Source: CAXTSE01 sp964246985 (GTDB taxonomy: Bacteria > Actinomycetota > Actinomycetes > Actinomycetales > Microbacteriaceae). From it: a DNA stretch of 64,000 nucleotides. The translations under genes and the position numbers were made by a program. The notes below the pieces were generated by a model, which was given only the letters and a program-made list of their open reading frames with translations, had not been told where the DNA came from and did no database searches. Position 1 is the first letter of the stretch. Each line of letters starts with the position of its first letter. The DNA lies in the NCBI GenBank assembly GCA_964246985.1, contig CAXTSE010000008.1, positions 1 through 64,000 of the forward strand, read 5' to 3'. This document shows positions 32,122 to 40,253 of this stretch, one piece after another.

Positions 32122-33134
32122 GTGGTGCTCCCTTCCGGGGTTGTGTGGATGTTCATGAACGAGCGGATCTGTGCCGCTCGCACTTGGAGCTCCTCGGCAT
32201 CGGTGGCGGCCTTCTCGCCGGCGGCGGGAGCACCAGCTCCGGCGGCGGGGGATGTGGCAGTCGATGTGCTCGAGGTGTCGGGGATGATCTGTTGAGTCAC
32301 CTCCACGGCCTGGCGATCGCCCGCGAGGGTGACCGTCGTGCCGTCGTATGTGTACGACTCGCGCCAGGTGGTGCTGTCGTAGGTGTCGGGGTCCTCCACG
32401 TCGTAGGTGGCCTGGCCGCCTCCGTCGCTGGGGACGGTCGCTCGGAGCCAGACCCAGCCCTGGTAGGTCTCGCGGAGCGCGTCGCTGATCCGCTCCTGCA
32501 GCTGCTCGAGGCTGCCGTCGATCGACTTGGTGCGGCGTGCGCTGAAGCGCTTCTCCGCGGCAGTCTCGTCGGCCGAGTCGTCGACTCCGTCTGCGGACGC
32601 GCCGAGCTGCAGTGTGAGGTCGTGGATCTGCTGGATCCGCTCGGAGTCTGTGGAGGAGTTGCGGGCGCCGACCTTCCGGCCGAGGCCCTTGGACTCGAGC
32701 ACGAGCGCTTCGCGGTTGGACGGGACCGCGACGAACGCGCCGTTGAGCAGCTCCCGGACGCTGGTGATCTTGCCGCCCTTCGCGGTGGAGGGAACGGTCA
32801 TGAAGGCGACCGACGTCGTGCGAATGTGGCCCTCGTTGACCAGCGTGCGGGTCTCTTGGGCCCGCGGGAGGGACGAGTAGCTGCCCTCGACGATGAGCTC
32901 GCCGGATGTCTCGTCGATGGCGGGCACCCCCGACCCGACGGTCGTGACGACGCTCATGCCGTGGTCGGTGTCGAAGGTGATGTGGCTGGGGAGCGGGAGC
33001 TTCCACTCGTCGGCCAGGAGAGTGTCGCCGTCGCGATCCTCGGTCGGCGCCGACAGGACGACACGGAATGTGCCGGGGAAGTCGCTGTCGGTGCCGGTGT
33101 TCTCGATCGAAGCGTCCTTGCGGATGATCTTCAT
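32118..33134 (-). CDS. Prohead maturation protease (S78-like) with scaffold-like C-terminal extension
   Basis: 338 residues. The N-terminal 180 residues have the protease pattern: VVLSAPTEDRDGDTLLADEW, HITFDTDHGMSVVTTVGSG (catalytic His), GHIRTTSVAFMTVPS (catalytic Ser) and ELLNGAFVAVPSNREALVLE. The rest is charged and disordered, including a tail rich in Ala/Thr (SPAAGAGAPAAGEKAATDAE), perhaps a scaffold. It cuts capsid subunits during maturation. Confidence 0.85.
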   Translation of the reverse strand: MKIIRKDASIENTGTDSDFPGTFRVVLSAPTEDRDGDTLLADEWKLPLPSHITFDTDHGMSVVTTVGSGVPAIDETSGELIVEGSYSSLPRAQETRTLVNEGHIRTTSVAFMTVPSTAKGGKITSVRELLNGAFVAVPSNREALVLESKGLGRKVGARNSSTDSERIQQIHDLTLQLGASADGVDDSADETAAEKRFSARRTKSIDGSLEQLQERISDALRETYQGWVWLRATVPSDGGGQATYDVEDPDTYDSTTWRESYTYDGTTVTLAGDRQAVEVTQQIIPDTSSTSTATSPAAGAGAPAAGEKAATDAEELQVRAAQIRSFMNIHTTPEGSTT

Positions 33135-33144
33135 GACGTGCTCC

Positions 33145-35157
33145 TTACGTGTTGAACTGCAGTTCGCATGTGCATCCGGCGACTTCGTCCGCGCCACCGG
33201 CGAAGTCGCCGGGGCCGTCCATCCCGTTGGAGAAGGACTCGCCCAGTGCGACGGTCTCGCCGTCCATGGCGGCATGTGAGGCGCGGGGCTTTGCGGAGGT
33301 GACGATCCAGGTCTTTGTCGCCGCGTTGGACAGCTCGGCGGCGACCAGCGCGGCCAGACCAGCGACAACCGCGATGCGACCCCAGGCGATGGAGCCGGCC
33401 CGCTGATTGACCTCGCCGTCGAAGAAGCCGTCGAGGTCTTCGTCCTCGTCGTACTCGGGGTCCTCGGTGTCGGCTCGCTCCAGCATTTCGTCGAGGCGCT
33501 GTGCGGTCGTCTGATTGATGTTCTTCGCCGAGGTTGTCGCGTCCTCGAGGAGCCAGTCTGAGATCCGTGCGTCGTCGTAGGTGCCGCCGAGATCGGTTGC
33601 CGTAGCCGTGCCGATCGCCTGAGACGTTGCGACGGCGACGTTGTGCAGGATCTCAGCGAGCGGATCGTCCCAGTCGGCCGGCTCGAACAGCCCGCCGGCC
33701 GCCTTCTGGCCGCGCGCCGACTTGATCGCGTCGCGCTGCGTTTCGAAGAATGCCTTCAGCTCGTTGCCGAGCTCTGCGGCAAGCTTCTCGCGGGTGGCGA
33801 CCTTGTTGCCCTTGAGCCGGCCGACCTTGCCCATAAGTGCGCGAACCGCCGGTCTGCCGTGTGTTACGGGCCGGCCGCCAGCGGAGAGGACCGTCGGGAT
33901 GAGGGTGCCGTCGGTGGCTACCTGCTGAGGCTGCCGTGCGTTCGTGCCCAGTGGCACCAGGGCTGCGTTGCCGTACAGCTGGTCGGCTTCGGGGCCGGCT
34001 GGGTCCAGCCCGAACAGCGGGCGGGCCTCGCTCGGCTTGTAGACGCCCTTCTCGATGAGCGTGCCGACAGCTGAGGCTCGGGTCTCGAAGTCGCCGCGCA
34101 GGACCTCGTCCATGTCAAAGCGGGATCTGGCCGTGTCGAGCGAGTAGAAGTCCGTGACGAGCTGCTCGTCGATGACCGACTCGAAGAACTCGTTGCGCGG
34201 CGCCATCGTGTCTCGGTACATCGAGCGGAGCTGCTCGGTGATGTTGGAGAAGGTGGCTCGATCGAGTATGTGCACGGCCGGCGGTGGGACGTCGTAGCTG
34301 GAGCAGACCTCCTCGCGGTTGAGCTTCCGCGACTCGATGTACTGCATCTCCTCGAGGTTGAGGGCGATCATGTTTGCCTTCATGCCCTCTTCGAGCACCT
34401 TCGTCTTGCCGTACCCCTCGGGGCCCTGCAGGCCGGCGTCGTACTGCTGCTGCAGTCGCGACAGCGCGTCGCCTTTCAGCTCGCCGGGGTGCTCGAGGAT
34501 GACGCCGGGTCGGGCGCCGTTCTGCCAGAACGCTTGTGTGGCGCGCCGGGATGCGTCCTCGTTGATGAGAGTCATCCGGAGGCCTTCGAGGTTCGATAGG
34601 CCGCGCGTCATAGTGTCGGGGTTGAACGCGAGGAAGGCGACGACGTCGGCCTCGTCCCACTCGGGGAAGCCGGACTGGACCGCTCCCCCGGCTGCGTACT
34701 GGTACTTGAGGCGGCCGTCTTCGTCGCTGCGGCGGACGATGATGTTGGCCGGGTGCATGGGCCACAGCTCACGCACTCGACCGCGGGCGTCGCGGATCTT
34801 GATGAGGAATGCCTCGCCGTAGATGTCGTACATCGACGAGATCCAGCGCCACATGGCGTGCCCGGACAGCTGCGGGTTGGGGCGGCGGAGGAGGTCGTCC
34901 AGGATTCCGCGCTCAGCCCGCTTACCGAGACGCTCTTCGAGCTGCACTCCGAAGGGCAGGCGCGCGGTTCCGCCTGCCAGCTTGCGGATGACGACGCCAA
35001 CCCACAGCTGCGCCTTGTAGAGCGCCGCATAGGACGCCATGCTGCCGATTAGCGACATCGACGTCGGCACGTGGTGGGTGGAGTTGTAGAACGCCGGCGC
35101 GCGATCGGCGAGGGCCGTGGTGGAGAGGATCAGCTGGCCGGAGGCGTTGACGAGCAC
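33145..35157 (-). CDS. Portal protein fused to a MuF-like head morphogenesis domain
   Basis: 670 residues from a GTG behind AGGAGGC. The portal part spans about 1-420: SYAALYKAQLWVGVVIRKLA, RPNPQLSGHAMWRWISSMYDIYGEAF, SFNITEQ-like helix motif FSNITEQLRSMYRDTMAPRN. A second domain follows, with ELGNELKAFFETQRDAIKSA and the MuF-type end (SNAATKTWIVTSAKPRASHAAMDGETV, then FSNGMDGPGD). In most phages portal and MuF are separate genes; here both lie in one frame. The portal forms the DNA channel of the head. Confidence 0.88.
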   Translation of the reverse strand: MLVNASGQLILSTTALADRAPAFYNSTHHVPTSMSLIGSMASYAALYKAQLWVGVVIRKLAGGTARLPFGVQLEERLGKRAERGILDDLLRRPNPQLSGHAMWRWISSMYDIYGEAFLIKIRDARGRVRELWPMHPANIIVRRSDEDGRLKYQYAAGGAVQSGFPEWDEADVVAFLAFNPDTMTRGLSNLEGLRMTLINEDASRRATQAFWQNGARPGVILEHPGELKGDALSRLQQQYDAGLQGPEGYGKTKVLEEGMKANMIALNLEEMQYIESRKLNREEVCSSYDVPPPAVHILDRATFSNITEQLRSMYRDTMAPRNEFFESVIDEQLVTDFYSLDTARSRFDMDEVLRGDFETRASAVGTLIEKGVYKPSEARPLFGLDPAGPEADQLYGNAALVPLGTNARQPQQVATDGTLIPTVLSAGGRPVTHGRPAVRALMGKVGRLKGNKVATREKLAAELGNELKAFFETQRDAIKSARGQKAAGGLFEPADWDDPLAEILHNVAVATSQAIGTATATDLGGTYDDARISDWLLEDATTSAKNINQTTAQRLDEMLERADTEDPEYDEDEDLDGFFDGEVNQRAGSIAWGRIAVVAGLAALVAAELSNAATKTWIVTSAKPRASHAAMDGETVALGESFSNGMDGPGDFAGGADEVAGCTCELQFNT

Positions 35158-35165
35158 GGTGCCTC

Positions 35166-35390
35166 CTAGGCCTGGGCGAGCTGCTGCAGGTACTTCACGG
35201 TGTCGCGCGGAATGAACAGCTGACCTGTGATCGGCTCGCGGCCGCCGGCGGGTGAGACCTGGAACGCGGAAGCCAGCACGAGCGTGCGGGCGTCTGCGTC
35301 GACGAGCAGACCCTCGAAGGTCTCGTCGCTGCGGACGGTGATCAGGTACCGGTTCCGAAGGTGGCGGCGGACGATGCGGTCAGGTCGCAC
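35166..35390 (-). CDS. Small Sm-like phage protein between terminase and portal
   Basis: 74 residues from a GTG behind AGGAGCC: VRPDRIVRRHLRNRYLITVR, SDETFEGLLVDADARTLVLAS, ending RDTVKYLQQLAQA. The strand pattern with G-L-L-x-D-A-D resembles an Sm/LSM barrel. Genes like this often lie between terminase and portal in actinophages. Function unknown. Confidence 0.65.
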   Translation of the reverse strand: MRPDRIVRRHLRNRYLITVRSDETFEGLLVDADARTLVLASAFQVSPAGGREPITGQLFIPRDTVKYLQQLAQA

Positions 35391-35398
35391 TGTGGCTC

Positions 35399-37075
35399 CT
35401 AGAGGGTGATCATGTTGCGGGTCTCGTAGACGGAGGGCTTCTTGTTCGCGGCCGCGATGCGCATTAGGAAGATGGCGCCGAAAAAGACCATGAGCGGTGC
35501 GACGTCTTCGGGTGACGCCTTCCGGTCGACCATCCAGCTGCCGCCCTGCGTGATCTTCACGCGGGCGGTCATGGCGGCGACGTTGAGGGAGCGCTGCAGA
35601 CCGGTCGATCCGTGGGTGACTGTGCCGCGTTCGATCTCGTCGTATCCCATGCCGAAGGTGCGACCGAAGTCCTCGCCGGCCCATTCGGTGTAGGGGATGC
35701 CCGCTTCCTCGAGCTCAGGCAGCATGCTCGAGATCGGGGCGCCGCGGCGCTGGAAGGTGACGTAGGTGAGCGGGATCTTACGGGCGGGATCTTTCAGCCA
35801 GGGCACGATCCAGTCGGTGCCTGCGCGCGATGCTGCGATCTCGACTCGGAGGCGACCGGTTGTGTCGAAGAAGGTGACGCCGATGTGCGCCATCTGGCGA
35901 TCGTGCGACAGGTCGATGACGTAGCCGGCGGGCTTGGTGGTGTCTCTCTCGACGGTGAGGACGTCGGTGTCGTGCCAGCTGCCTTCGGCGAACGGGCCGC
36001 CTTCGGTCGTGTCGACGAACTGGCAGAGGACTTCGGTCCGGAACTTCCACTCAGGGTCGCTGAGTGATGCGGCGATCGACTCTTCTCCGAAGAACCAGCC
36101 GAGGGACGGGTTCGCTTCGTACCAGCCGTCCCTGTCGTACCGGCTCCGTTCGGGGCGGGCCGACCATTCGGCGAGAAACGTCGGGGTGTTCCTGAGCAGC
36201 TCGAGCACGGCATCGTCGAGGTCGCCCTCAGGCATCTTCCCCTCGATCGCGTCGATCGCGGCGGACCTGAGCTGGCGGAGGACGACGCCTTCGATGTCGG
36301 CGGCGTTGGAGACGCCGAACACTTGGCCGTATCGCTTGGCGGTGGTGCTCTTGGAGATGGCCGACCAGGTGTCCCAGGTCTTGTGTGATCGGAGCTCGTC
36401 AACGAGGACGAGCTCGGCGGACCAGCCGCGGCCGGCGCCGGAGTTGCTGGGCTGGGGGAAGTACTCGTTGAGGGAGTCGAGCTGGAGGTACTTGGAACCG
36501 TTGACCTTGCCGACGTGGGAGACCTCGTCGCTGAGCTCGGGGATGAGCTCGGCGATGAGGACGACCGTGTCCCAGGTCTCCTCGGCCTGCTCGAGCTTGG
36601 TGGAGGTCCCGATAACCTTCGGGGCGCCATCTTGGAAGAGGCGCCAGAGAATCATGACGACCATGAGGGTCGTCTTGCCGTTCTGCCTCGCGACGAGCAG
36701 CAGGAGCACGCGGAAGCGGAAGCGGCGCTCGGGTCCTGGGAGGAGTTCGAGCGCGTGGATGAGGAACCATCGCTGCCACGGCACGGGTGAGGGGATGAGA
36801 CCGCGGTAGGCGGCCGCGAGTTCGACGTCGCCGGCAGCTTCGGTGACTTCGGCCACCATCAGGATGCGCGCGCGGAGCCAGAGCCAGAACTCGATGACCT
36901 CGAAGCCGAGCGAGGTGTTGGGCGTGAGGCGACGGAGCGGCTTGGTGTAGATCCGGGGGATCTCGCGGCCGCGCCTAGGCTCGCTTGCGCTTGGCCGGTC
37001 GGATCGGGATGACGTCCGCGCCTTCCCCGCCGGGCGTGCCTTCGTGCGACCGCTGCTCGTCGTCGCTGGTGCCAT
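35399..37075 (-). CDS. terL: Terminase large subunit
   Basis: 558 residues. RIYTKPLRRLTPNTSLGFEV is the conserved N-terminus of actinophage terminases; Walker A is VARQNGKTT (near 133), Walker B ELVLVDELRSHK (near 225), coupling motif GVSNAADIEG. The nuclease part has DLSHDRQMAHIG and a C-terminal Asp. It packages DNA and cuts it at the ends. The ATG at 37075 is the only usable start upstream of the conserved part; it makes the gene overlap terS by 101 bp. Confidence 0.92.
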   Translation of the reverse strand: MAPATTSSGRTKARPAGKARTSSRSDRPSASEPRRGREIPRIYTKPLRRLTPNTSLGFEVIEFWLWLRARILMVAEVTEAAGDVELAAAYRGLIPSPVPWQRWFLIHALELLPGPERRFRFRVLLLLVARQNGKTTLMVVMILWRLFQDGAPKVIGTSTKLEQAEETWDTVVLIAELIPELSDEVSHVGKVNGSKYLQLDSLNEYFPQPSNSGAGRGWSAELVLVDELRSHKTWDTWSAISKSTTAKRYGQVFGVSNAADIEGVVLRQLRSAAIDAIEGKMPEGDLDDAVLELLRNTPTFLAEWSARPERSRYDRDGWYEANPSLGWFFGEESIAASLSDPEWKFRTEVLCQFVDTTEGGPFAEGSWHDTDVLTVERDTTKPAGYVIDLSHDRQMAHIGVTFFDTTGRLRVEIAASRAGTDWIVPWLKDPARKIPLTYVTFQRRGAPISSMLPELEEAGIPYTEWAGEDFGRTFGMGYDEIERGTVTHGSTGLQRSLNVAAMTARVKITQGGSWMVDRKASPEDVAPLMVFFGAIFLMRIAAANKKPSVYETRNMITL

Positions 37076-37526
37076 CGGTTCCGCCTTCGCCCGCGACGCC
37101 GGCGAGCAGCCTGAGCGATCGCAATTCGTGCTGGAGGCGCACGGTGGGAGCGCCTCCGAGCTGGGTCATGAGCCGGGCGAGTAGCTGACCGAGCGAAGCC
37201 GCCTTGCCGGTCGCCGTGGGGTCCTCGGCGACCAGGTCGTCGATCATCCCGGCGTACATCAGCGCCATGTCGGAGAGGGCGCTGTCTGTCGGCTTGAGCC
37301 ATTTCATGTGCGCGATCGCGTCGGCGACTGAGTCGCGGAGCACGATCGCTCGAGGCTTCGACGGGGTGTCGATGGCGGCCGCGTCACGCTCTGTGCCGGC
37401 GTCACGTGAGTTGTCACGTTCGGCGGCCTGAGCTTCGGCGGCGGCTTTCGCCTCGAGCGCCTTGCGTTGCCTGTAATTTCGGGCTCGCTCGGCGCTGGTG
37501 AGTGGCTTCTTTTTGGCGGAAGGCAT
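36975..37526 (-). CDS. terS: Terminase small subunit
   Basis: 183 residues: MPSAKKKPLTSAERARNYRQ, a helical coiled region, SVADAIAHMKWLKPTDSALSDMALMYAGMID, then ASLGQLLARLMTQLGGAPTVRLQHELRSLRLLAG and a disordered tail. Position directly before terL, size and helical pattern identify it. It is not related by eye to the P27-type TerS of the 9.2-kb element. The C-terminal tail overlaps the terL start. Confidence 0.82.
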   Translation of the reverse strand: MPSAKKKPLTSAERARNYRQRKALEAKAAAEAQAAERDNSRDAGTERDAAAIDTPSKPRAIVLRDSVADAIAHMKWLKPTDSALSDMALMYAGMIDDLVAEDPTATGKAASLGQLLARLMTQLGGAPTVRLQHELRSLRLLAGVAGEGGTDGTSDDEQRSHEGTPGGEGADVIPIRPAKRKRA

Positions 37527-37661
37527 GCGGAGACCTACCTGAAAACGTGACGGCTCCCTCGCGCGCGCACGCGAGGGCCTCGGGGAGAGAGAGATCACTG
37601 CCCGGAAAGTCTTGGAGGCGGTGTCGCGCAGAGATGGCGCGACCCCTACCCCGCGCGAGAC

Positions 37662-38054
37662 CTACAGGGTGGTCGGCGGCGCGTCGACGATCTCGTCGCG
37701 CGTGAGAGCGAGGAACCATTCGTGCATCGCTCGGGTCATCGGCTCGCATCCGTGGTAGGTCACGGGCGGCTGCGTGCCGACGGTCTCGGTGACGTTGAGG
37801 ATGACCTCCTCACCGCATCCGGCACAGGTGACGTACAGCGCGCGCTGCTCCTCGGCATCGAGATGCGCCGTCTCGTCGTCGATCTGCTTCGGCGACCGGA
37901 CGCGCTTCGTCTTGGCGGGCACTGGCTTCGGGTCTGCCTCGCCAGCAGATGCGGCGCCCGTGTCACCAGTTGCGCCGTCGACTGGGGTCTGGTCCGTGCC
38001 AGTCGGATCGACAACGTCGGTAGCCGGGTCCTGCGTGGTTTTGGTGTCGGTCAT
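37662..38054 (-). CDS. Zinc-binding hypothetical phage protein
   Basis: 130 residues. A long acidic, Ala/Thr-rich N-terminus (TGTDQTPVDGATGDTGAASA), then a helical linker and a C-terminal Cys domain: YVTCAGCGEEV, YHGCEPMTRAMHEWFLAL. Found next to the terminase and HNH genes, it may help at the packaging site, but this is only by position. The 135-bp gap to terS holds no gene that I can see. Confidence 0.6.
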   Translation of the reverse strand: MTDTKTTQDPATDVVDPTGTDQTPVDGATGDTGAASAGEADPKPVPAKTKRVRSPKQIDDETAHLDAEEQRALYVTCAGCGEEVILNVTETVGTQPPVTYHGCEPMTRAMHEWFLALTRDEIVDAPPTTL

Positions 38055-38064
38055 GATGTGCTCC

Positions 38065-38352
38065 CTACCATTCCTCGGATGTACCCCCTACCCCGCCTGG
38101 GGTGGTGGTCGATATGTGCTTGTGCTTATTGCAGCTCGCGTGCGACGGCGCCCAGTTGAGCGGATCGAACTCGAGTTCGGGGTGCGTCTTGCGGGACTTG
38201 ATGTGGTCCAGCTGGAAGTGCTCGGGGTCGTCCTTCGGCAGGTCGTAGTCGATGGCCTGCCCGCATAGATGGCACGCGCGCTTCTTGGTCCGCCACTCAA
38301 CTCGCTTGGCAGCACGCTCGCGCTGGTACTTCCCCGAATGAATTCCCGACAC
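38065..38352 (-). CDS. HNH endonuclease
   Basis: 95 residues. C-x2-C pair ACHLCGQAID, the HNH Asp-His in HFQLDHIKSRKTH, the Asn in PLNWAPSHASCNKHKH. HNH proteins of this size beside terminase are needed for DNA packaging in cos-type phages such as HK97. It probably works with TerL at the cos site. The ATG follows a short region containing an 18-bp inverted repeat. Confidence 0.88.
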   Translation of the reverse strand: MSGIHSGKYQRERAAKRVEWRTKKRACHLCGQAIDYDLPKDDPEHFQLDHIKSRKTHPELEFDPLNWAPSHASCNKHKHISTTTPGGVGGTSEEW

Positions 38353-38356
38353 GGGG

Positions 38357-38471
38357 CCTCCGTCGATGCACGCGCGGATGACAGCCGCTCGGTACCGGGC
38401 ATCGTGTGCTCTCGGCGGTGGGCCGCCTCAACGGGAGTCGGGCTTGCCGACCACGCGTGCATCGACGGAGG
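38357..38471. repeat. 18-bp perfect inverted repeat upstream of HNH
   Basis: CCTCCGTCGATGCACGCG (38357-38374) and its exact complement CGCGTGCATCGACGGAGG (38454-38471) are 79 bp apart. Between them is a second small hairpin (GGCGG/CCGCC). The pair occupies the whole 138-bp gap between the HNH gene and the Acb2-like gene. It could be a cos/terminase site, a structured RNA or a terminator. Confidence 0.85.
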
Positions 38472-38490
38472 GGCAGTGACAGGCGGGCCG

Positions 38491-38736
38491 CTACGTCGGT
38501 GGCAGCTGGATGGGGATGCGCGAACCGTGCAGCGCGATCGCCTGGTTGGTCCAGTACTTGGCTTCCTCGAGAGCCGTCAGTGCGAGGGACTGCTCTCGGC
38601 TTGGCGCGGTGGAGGTGAGGATGTCGCCGGCACGATCCTTGAACAGATCCCGCTGCCGGGCCATGGCGGCCTTCTGTGCATCGTCGAGCTCGAAGCCGTC
38701 GAAGCGGTGAAGGATGTCGGCAGCCGAGTCGGCCAT
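38491..38736 (-). CDS. Acb2-like protein, putative anti-CBASS cyclic-nucleotide sponge
   Basis: 81 residues: DILHRFDGFELDDAQKAAMA, then DILTSTAPSREQSLALTALEEAKYWTNQAIALHG. The C-terminal pattern P-S-R-E-x-S-L-A-L-T-x-L-E-E-A-x-x-W-x-N-x-A-I-A is the signature I know from the Acb2 (DUF7681-type) family, which binds cyclic oligonucleotides made by CBASS or Thoeris. Helical hairpin size also fits. GGAGATCTC lies before the ATG. It stands apart from the early operon, behind a terminator, so it may have its own promoter. Family placement rests on one motif; function not proven for this member. Confidence 0.7.
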   Translation of the reverse strand: MADSAADILHRFDGFELDDAQKAAMARQRDLFKDRAGDILTSTAPSREQSLALTALEEAKYWTNQAIALHGSRIPIQLPPT

Positions 38737-38761
38737 GAGATCTCCTAGGTCCGGAAACGAC

Positions 38762-38784
38762 GAAAGCCCCGCATCAGCGAGGCT
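38762..38784 (-). terminator. Terminator at the end of the early operon
   Basis: Read leftwards: AGCCTCGC TGAT GCGGGGCT followed by TTTCG. An 8-bp stem with a 4-nt loop and U-rich tail. It lies downstream of the last early gene (38890-39081) and upstream of the Acb2-like gene, and should separate early from late transcription. Confidence 0.75.
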
Positions 38785-38889
38785 CTCGATCGGGTTGCAA
38801 GTCACCCAAGTTACGGTGAATAAAGTCGCATCAAGCTCGGGCCCTTTCGCGCATTGAGTCCGCGACACGCCGTAAAGTCGCGGACTCGA

Positions 38890-39081
38890 CTACAGCTGGC
38901 CGGACGTGATCCATGAATCGACCGGCTCGGTGGCGACCTCTTGCTCGGCGATCTCGGCCAGCATCAGCTGGCGCGTCTTCTCAAGGATGCGAGCTGTCGA
39001 TGCCACCTCGTTGAGGCGACGCTCCTCGGCTCGCTCGACGGCCCTAGCTCGAAGCACTCGAGGTGCTCTCACGCGGATCAC
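38890..39081 (-). CDS. Small basic helical protein, last early gene
   Basis: 63 residues from a GTG overlapping the upstream stop (GTGA). VIRVRAPRVLRARAVERAEE, then a helix ARILEKTRQLMLAEIAEQEV. It looks like a single long helix, perhaps nucleic-acid binding. No family. The start rests on the overlap rule of this operon. Confidence 0.55.
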   Translation of the reverse strand: MIRVRAPRVLRARAVERAEERRLNEVASTARILEKTRQLMLAEIAEQEVATEPVDSWITSGQL

Positions 39082-39452
39082 AGCAGCGCCAGCCTCTCGT
39101 GATCTGTCGTGTAGGGATGCGGCCCGGTGCCCGCCTGGTATGCCGCCCAGGCGTCGCGGTGCGCCCATTGGTACTGAGTAAGCGGCCCCAGCTTCCGGGA
39201 GTAGTTCGAGGTCAGCTTCGAGAGGCGCGCCTCGGCGAGCGCCCAGTCTTGTGCTTCTCGCCAGGTGGTGAATTCTGCGATGGGTGTTTGGCATCCGGTG
39301 CCGTCGACGTCTTGGCTTTCCCAGTAGAGGACTTCCCAGGAGACGATGTCGTCGTCGTATCGGCTGCGGCTGACTTCGAGTGGGAGGGGTCGGCCTGCGG
39401 TGATCCACTCGGCTCGATAGATGTAGTCGGGTCCGTCGGTGATTTCAGGCAT
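39078..39452 (-). CDS. Hypothetical early protein
   Basis: 124 residues: PDYIYRAEWITAGRPLPLEV, SWEVLYWESQDVDGTGCQTPIAEFTTWREAQDWAL, then a helical tail. Aromatic-rich small alpha/beta protein with no recognised motif. It overlaps both neighbours by 4 and 8 bp. Confidence 0.65.
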   Translation of the reverse strand: MPEITDGPDYIYRAEWITAGRPLPLEVSRSRYDDDIVSWEVLYWESQDVDGTGCQTPIAEFTTWREAQDWALAEARLSKLTSNYSRKLGPLTQYQWAHRDAWAAYQAGTGPHPYTTDHERLALL

Positions 39453-39816
39453 GGTTGTCTCCGTTGGCGAGTTCGAGGAGTACGTCTGCGTGGCATGGCT
39501 GGTCGAGGGGGCACCAGCAGGCGAGGTCGTGGCCGCGGAGCTCGGCAAGTCCGTCGTGCCATCGCTGGACGTAGGCGGCGTCGTCGGGGTGATCATCGGG
39601 GTCGCGGCGGAGGCGGCCGCGCATGAGGTCGCGGTAGCAGTCGACGGCCATGGCTCGGGTCATGGTGATCATGGCGATCTCGCCCGCGACGACGGACACC
39701 TGCACCTCCTCGCCGATCGGGAACGGGTTGCCCCAGCGCGATGGGCGGGCGACGACGATCGCGCCCTCCGGCTTCCGGTATCCCATCCGGCGTGACAGCT
39801 GGAGGCGCTCAGGCAT
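39445..39816 (-). CDS. DUF4326-domain protein
   Basis: 123 residues. IVVARPSRWGNPFPIGEE, then MAVDCYRDLMRGRLRRDPDD and AELRGHDLACWCPLDQPCHADVLLELAN: the RPS-x-WGNPF start and the CWC-x-CHAD end are diagnostic for DUF4326, a small phage-linked family of unknown biochemical function, possibly nucleotide or ADP-ribose related. It is part of the early operon. Confidence 0.82.
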   Translation of the reverse strand: MPERLQLSRRMGYRKPEGAIVVARPSRWGNPFPIGEEVQVSVVAGEIAMITMTRAMAVDCYRDLMRGRLRRDPDDHPDDAAYVQRWHDGLAELRGHDLACWCPLDQPCHADVLLELANGDNHA

Positions 39817-40249
39817 GGTGGGGCCCGTCCGACCCGGCGGGCGCGACGAGATGCTCGCAGGTCTCGCCGACACGCGCCTCTTGCGCACCCAGGCACCAGT
39901 CGGGGCAGGGTAGCGCCGGGTGGGCCTCGTGTCCGTAGGGGACGGCGCTGGTCTGGCAGCGGTTGAGGTGAGTGATGTGACTGCGGGACTCGCCTGCCCG
40001 ATCCGATCGAGGGAGCAGCTCAAAGCCGCAATGGATGCAGGTCTCAGCTGTCTCGGCGGCGTCGATCTGGACTAAGGCGACGCGGAAGCGGTCGCCGTAG
40101 TCCTGGATCATCCAGGCCACGTCCGCGGCGCTCTCGCCTTCGGGCACGACGATGTGCACTGTGTTGTCGTCGACCGCTGTGCCGTTGAGGCCGACGTCAG
40201 GAAGGCACTCGACCAGGTAGGCGGCTGCGCCCTCCGTGTGCACGATCAC
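39809..40249 (-). CDS. Hypothetical early protein with Cys/His C-terminal domain
   Basis: 146 residues from a GTG 4 bp after the upstream stop. The N-terminal half (VIVHTEGAAAYLVECLPDVG, DNTVHIVVPEGESAADVAWMIQDYG) is alpha/beta. The C-terminal half is Cys/His-rich (CIHCGFELL, HITHLNRCQ, LPCPDWCLG, GETCEHLV), probably two zinc sites. No known function. GTG was chosen by spacing; further upstream starts exist but would run deep into the DUF4031 gene. Confidence 0.55.
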   Translation of the reverse strand: MIVHTEGAAAYLVECLPDVGLNGTAVDDNTVHIVVPEGESAADVAWMIQDYGDRFRVALVQIDAAETAETCIHCGFELLPRSDRAGESRSHITHLNRCQTSAVPYGHEAHPALPCPDWCLGAQEARVGETCEHLVAPAGSDGPHHA

Positions 40250-40253
40250 TCGC

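Noticed and set aside
30880..33006. 708-codon frame over the capsid and protease genes
   Set aside because: Upstream of 32121 it is the Arg-rich shadow of the protease gene; the capsid starts at 32121 with ATGA coupling.
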